Made by a program: the position numbers and the translations under genes. A stretch of 64,000 nt of DNA from Rosellinia necatrix (taxonomy: Eukaryota; Ascomycota; Sordariomycetes; Xylariales; Xylariaceae): contig JAGYVD010000003.1 in the NCBI GenBank assembly GCA_021209875.1, positions 558,001 through 622,000 of the forward strand. The letters run 5' to 3'. The notes under the pieces were generated by a model, which worked only from the letters and a program-made list of their open reading frames with translations, did not search any database and was not told the origin of the DNA. Shown piece after piece: positions 60,677 through 64,000 of this stretch (position 1 is the first letter of the stretch; every line of letters starts with the position of its first letter).

Positions 60677-60760
60677 AGGAAGGAACATAGGAAGGGACAT
60701 AGGAAGGGACATAGGAAGAGACATAGGAAGGAACATAGGAATGAACATGGGAAGGAACAC
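60677..60760. repeat. 12-bp minisatellite, seven units
   Basis: Seven exact-length units of AGGAAGGAACAT with point variants (GGGACAT, GAGACAT, ATGAACAT) fill 60677-60760 without gaps. Confidence 0.93.
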
Positions 60761-62176
60761 TGGCTGGCCTGATCCACTTATAGGGCTGAGTGGTGGTGGT
60801 GGGTGGATGTGTGTGTCCTTGTTGGTTCTTTGGTATTACTTAACTATAACTACATACTTAAGTTACTATTGTCGGGGATTATTTAGCGGGTCATATACAC
60901 CCAGTTTTGATCCACCCCGCAATCGAGGCTGTAGGTAGGTCTTGGATATGTAAATACCAGCTGCCTCAGCTCGCTAGGTATATCCACTCCAGTAAGAGTC
61001 GCATGAAAACCGTTTAGCTAGTTAGAGTACCTAGGTAGGTCAAATAGACCAAGTATGTCAGTCCCCCATGTTTTTTCCCCCGTACTAAACTAACACTAAC
61101 TACCTACTTCTTAATATTGGGTCTTGTATTTGTTCCTCTTGGCCATGACCAACACTAGAAAATGTCTGCAGCATGTTGTACTAGCCAAGCTCCAATCGGC
61201 ATCTTTTGTAGCTCATCCAGTTACCTCATTGTCGTAAGGCATGTATTGCCCCGGTCTTACATGTCTGACTAACGGCTTTTGGTAGATAACATCATTCATT
61301 TAGTTCTAGTCCTCTTTAGCCCCCTGCATTGCTGTCTTGAAAAAATTATATTCCAGGGTGGTGCCTGACCGGCGCACGTCTACTAGCTACCACCGTGTGT
61401 GTATATATGTATGTATGTATGTTTGTATGTATGTTTGTATGTATGTACGTGACTTTGGCTTTCGGAGGGTTTGTGCTGTTTGGGCTATGTGTGTATGTTG
61501 TTGCCTCTTCAGTCACCCATGGAAGTACCAAACTTGGGTCAACCAAGGTACAGCTCTCTGTGGGGTTCCAGCTTACCATCCATCCATGCCTAGGGTGTTA
61601 TTGTGCCTCTTTTTTCTTTGTAGCAGGTACCTTAGGCAAGGAGCATGGAAGCCTGGAAAACAATCTCATCTCAAGTGATACGTGACATGACTTCCAGCAA
61701 CTAAAGTGACTTTTGTAGGTCCTCCAGGTTGTATTTCAACAAATGTATGCAGGGGTAGCCGAGGGGGCCCTGTCTAGAGTTCCCGGGCTCTTCTTCTCTT
61801 CACTTGTCGTTTACAAACCTCCGCGCGCGCAAAGCGATGGTGTTGGTGAACCTCGGCCTCTTTTACTCAGAGATGGACATGTGAATAAACGCGCAGCAGC
61901 GTTTCACCGTGCGCTGCGCACAACAAAGCCGTTTTCTATTCGCTGACCGCGCTCGGCCCGCGACGTGTCTATCGTCAGAGCCACCGCGCACATTTGTTGG
62001 TCAAGAGGCGCTGTTGCTGCTGCCGGCTGCTGCTCCGTGCTTGTAGACCCGGTGGGGGCCAAAGGAGGCAACTTTCTGGTGACCCCGCCGCTTGTGTCCT
62101 GTCCCCGTCCTGTCTGTCCTCGTCCATCCCATCAGGCTCTCCCTCCCACACATAAGACCCTTCGCTCTGCTGACCC

Positions 62177-62200
62177 GACCTGACCTGACCTGACCTGACC
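62177..62200. repeat. (TGACC)n microsatellite
   Basis: Four TGACC pentanucleotides after GACC, about 280 bp upstream of the BTB gene start. Confidence 0.85.
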
Positions 62201-62480
62201 GGAGAAAAGCCGGGCCAGCCTGATCAACAACTGAACGCAACGACAAAGAAACAAACCGACTGGCCACACTCCCCCTCGCTTGCTTGAACCACCTCGTACA
62301 TAGAAACCGTCTTGTACACCCTTTATTTTTCAAACATAAATCTCTCATCTTACTTTATCTATCCGGGCTTGAGACGCAAGTACGAGCTTGCCTATCTTGC
62401 CCTCGGCCAGGCTTGCTCACTCTCATCTCACCCCCGGCCGGCTCCTCCTGCGCTTGCTCGGGAGCTAAAAGTCGGGCACC

Positions 62481-64000
62481 ATGGCGGACGGAGAGAGCCG
62501 TCTCGATGCCCAGATCGGCCGGCTACTGCGGGTTACTAGAGCCGATGACTATCACGCATCGGCTGACGCGCGTGAGCAAGCCGACTTCCAGCGCCTGCGA
62601 AGTCTCAGTGTCGCTACCACGTCGGGGGATACGCTAGTGAGGGTAGCCTTCCCGGCAGGGCACTTTGTTGACTGTGGCGGATACAAGGTACTTATTTATT
62701 ATTTGTCTCATCGCCCCTTGCCTCCTCTCCTCCATACCTTTTCCTTTCCTTGACTTTCCCCTTCCAACCCGTCCGGTAGATGACCTAAACGATGCATTCT
62801 TCTCCGTAGTGGGCAACGAAAGAATTCCTCATGAATTCTCGCCAACTGCTCGCGACTGGCTCATCCGTGTTCGAAAAGTTATTGTCCCCGGAGGCGCAGG
62901 AGCACGCAAAACGGCATTTCAACTACATCTCCGGGACGCATCCGGGCACCGAATACGTCTTGGATCTGACGCCGCCCATTGTCGAGGATGAGTCAGCCTC
63001 ATTAGTCGCGAAACTATCTCTACGCAGCAGCGTGAGAAACTGGTGGCGGGCCTACCTTGTCTTACGCGTTTCCAAGTATCTGGTGTCCGGACATGACGAT
63101 GTTTGCCCCCAACACGTGGAGGTACTGCTCTCCGACTTTGAGGCCGATGGAGGGGTGGACCGAAAGGGAAACGACGTGGTGGATATTGGCGAGCTCGGGA
63201 GCCCGATCTCGAGAGAGATAGAGGACTATTGCCCTATCCGCCACCGAGCCGCTCTCCTTCGTCTTCTAATGGCCATATCCTACGGGGACCTCGTCCTGAA
63301 CTCAGCCCCACGCACGGCCACGATGGCTGTAATGGCTCAACATTATGATTGTAGAGGAGTGGTCGTATGTATAACCTTCGGTCATCAATGATACTATGAT
63401 ATGAATAATGAAGGTGATACCGAAAGCTAACTATAAATGAATAGAATGACTCCGCCTTAAGTTGGTTCATGGAAGAGACGAATCAAAATTTTATAGACAT
63501 TAATGCCGAAGATGCTATCGAAATCGCTGTGAGTAGCCCACTACGCATGAAGCCGAATGCTAGGACGCACGCTAACCATAACCCGCTGCAGTGGGAACTG
63601 GAGCTCTCGGCCGTGGCGCGAGTAGCCTTCCGGGTGCTCGTGGTGGAGCGGGCACTGGATATCCTCGACAGCGATCCGGCGCGGAGCCGGAACACGGACT
63701 TGTGGCGGCGGCCGTCGGTCTTCGGGCGGCCGCGCGTAGCCGTGCCCGACGAGCAGGAGACGTGCATCCAGCACGCGGCGCAGCGGCTGGCGCAGCGGGC
63801 GTCCGACCTGTGGGTGCGGCTGTCTGAGGACGCGCACGCGCTCCTCGAGATCGGCACCTGGCCGCGCCACAACCCGGCCCTCTGCGCCGAGCTGTGCGCC
63901 CACATGAGCGACGTCCTGGAGCGCGCCATGTACCGCAACGTGAATTTCGACTTCGACATGCGCGCGCACGACCAGAACCGGAGCCGGTACGCCGCCAAGT
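62481..64000 (+). CDS. BTB/POZ-like domain protein, 3' end beyond the window
   Basis: Exons fit as 62481-62687, 62810-63364, 63445-63528 and 63592 to the right edge, all phase 0, with donors GTACTT, GTATGT and GTGAGT and acceptors TAG, TAG and CAG. The start ATG is in a good context (CACCATGG). After splicing, residues about 50-95 read GDTLVRVAFPAGHFVDCGGY, then WATKEFLMNSRQLLATGSSV and FEKLLSPEAQEHA. This is the fungal BTB pattern in which a stored ligand loop is followed by the S-x-VF-x-KLL helix. The following part (RASKY-like VLRVSKYLVSGHDDVCPQHV, then LLRLLMAISYGDLVLN) is a divergent version of the usual BTB C-terminal region. The last exon is helical and rich in Arg and Ala (HAAQRLAQRASDLWVRLSED). 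BTB proteins of this fungal type are often substrate adaptors, but no MATH, Kelch or Cul3 motif is visible. At least 418 residues lie in the window. Confidence 0.72.

Larger units (their letters stand above)
59112..62480. other. Intergenic: divergent promoters, minisatellites, no gene seen
   Basis: The flanking genes diverge, so both promoters lie here. No conserved ORF is recognised. Repeats include CTT/CT (59155-59208), a 12-bp minisatellite at 59676-59723, a second at 60677-60760, TACCTAGGTA at 59594 and 61028, GTAT repeats at 61395-61448 and TGACC units at 62177-62200. Confidence 0.55.

Noticed and set aside
1..64000. CRISPR arrays, operons, bacterial phage or defence systems
   Set aside because: The window is eukaryotic with spliced genes; no direct-repeat/spacer array or co-directional gene cluster is present.

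Overview
The window is chromosomal DNA of a filamentous ascomycete, most likely a sordariomycete. The evidence is a set of typical euchromatic fungal genes with short introns (mostly 48-75 nt, GTAAGT-like donors, CTAAC-like branch sites, AG acceptors), a fungal multifunctional CPSase/ATCase with a dead dihydroorotase domain, and fungal orthologues of Spc24 and Fis1. I saw no bacterial signals, no recognisable transposon, no rRNA and no convincing tRNA.

Layout: an SS18/SSXT-like glutamine-rich protein (2259-4140, -); a TatD-family metal-dependent hydrolase resembling Scn1 (6182-7489, -); a small membrane protein (8861-9674, +); the divergent pair spc24 (10278-11145, -) and fis1 (11774-12408, +); a RING-H2 E3 ligase (14942-16571, +); a low-complexity unknown protein (17619-18683, -); a Zn2Cys6 transcription factor with a split zinc cluster and a probable GC-AG intron (23634-26271, +); an unknown coiled-coil-like protein (28136-29491, -); a 10 kb stretch without convincing genes (29.5-39.7 kb); an Alr4036-type FMN-binding PPOX protein (39721-41184, -); the 2250-residue pyrimidine enzyme (42340-49192, -); a Yvc1/TRP-like cation channel (53990-57515, +, true start probably upstream); a 66-residue membrane protein (58911-59111, -); and a BTB-domain protein running off the right edge (62481-64000, +).

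The genes do not form a pathway cluster. They are independent housekeeping and regulatory loci: chromatin remodelling, kinetochore, mitochondrial fission, ubiquitin ligation, transcription, pyrimidine synthesis and vacuolar calcium release. Intergenic DNA is long and rich in microsatellites. Two related 10-bp palindromes (TACCTAGGTA and TAGGTACCTA) recur at least 16 times between genes and were not seen in exons. I found no convincing undescribed multi-gene system. The most distinctive features are unusual gene structures (micro-exons, a GC-AG intron, alternative acceptors) and the recurrent palindromes. All exon borders were read by eye from splice motifs, phase and protein similarity.
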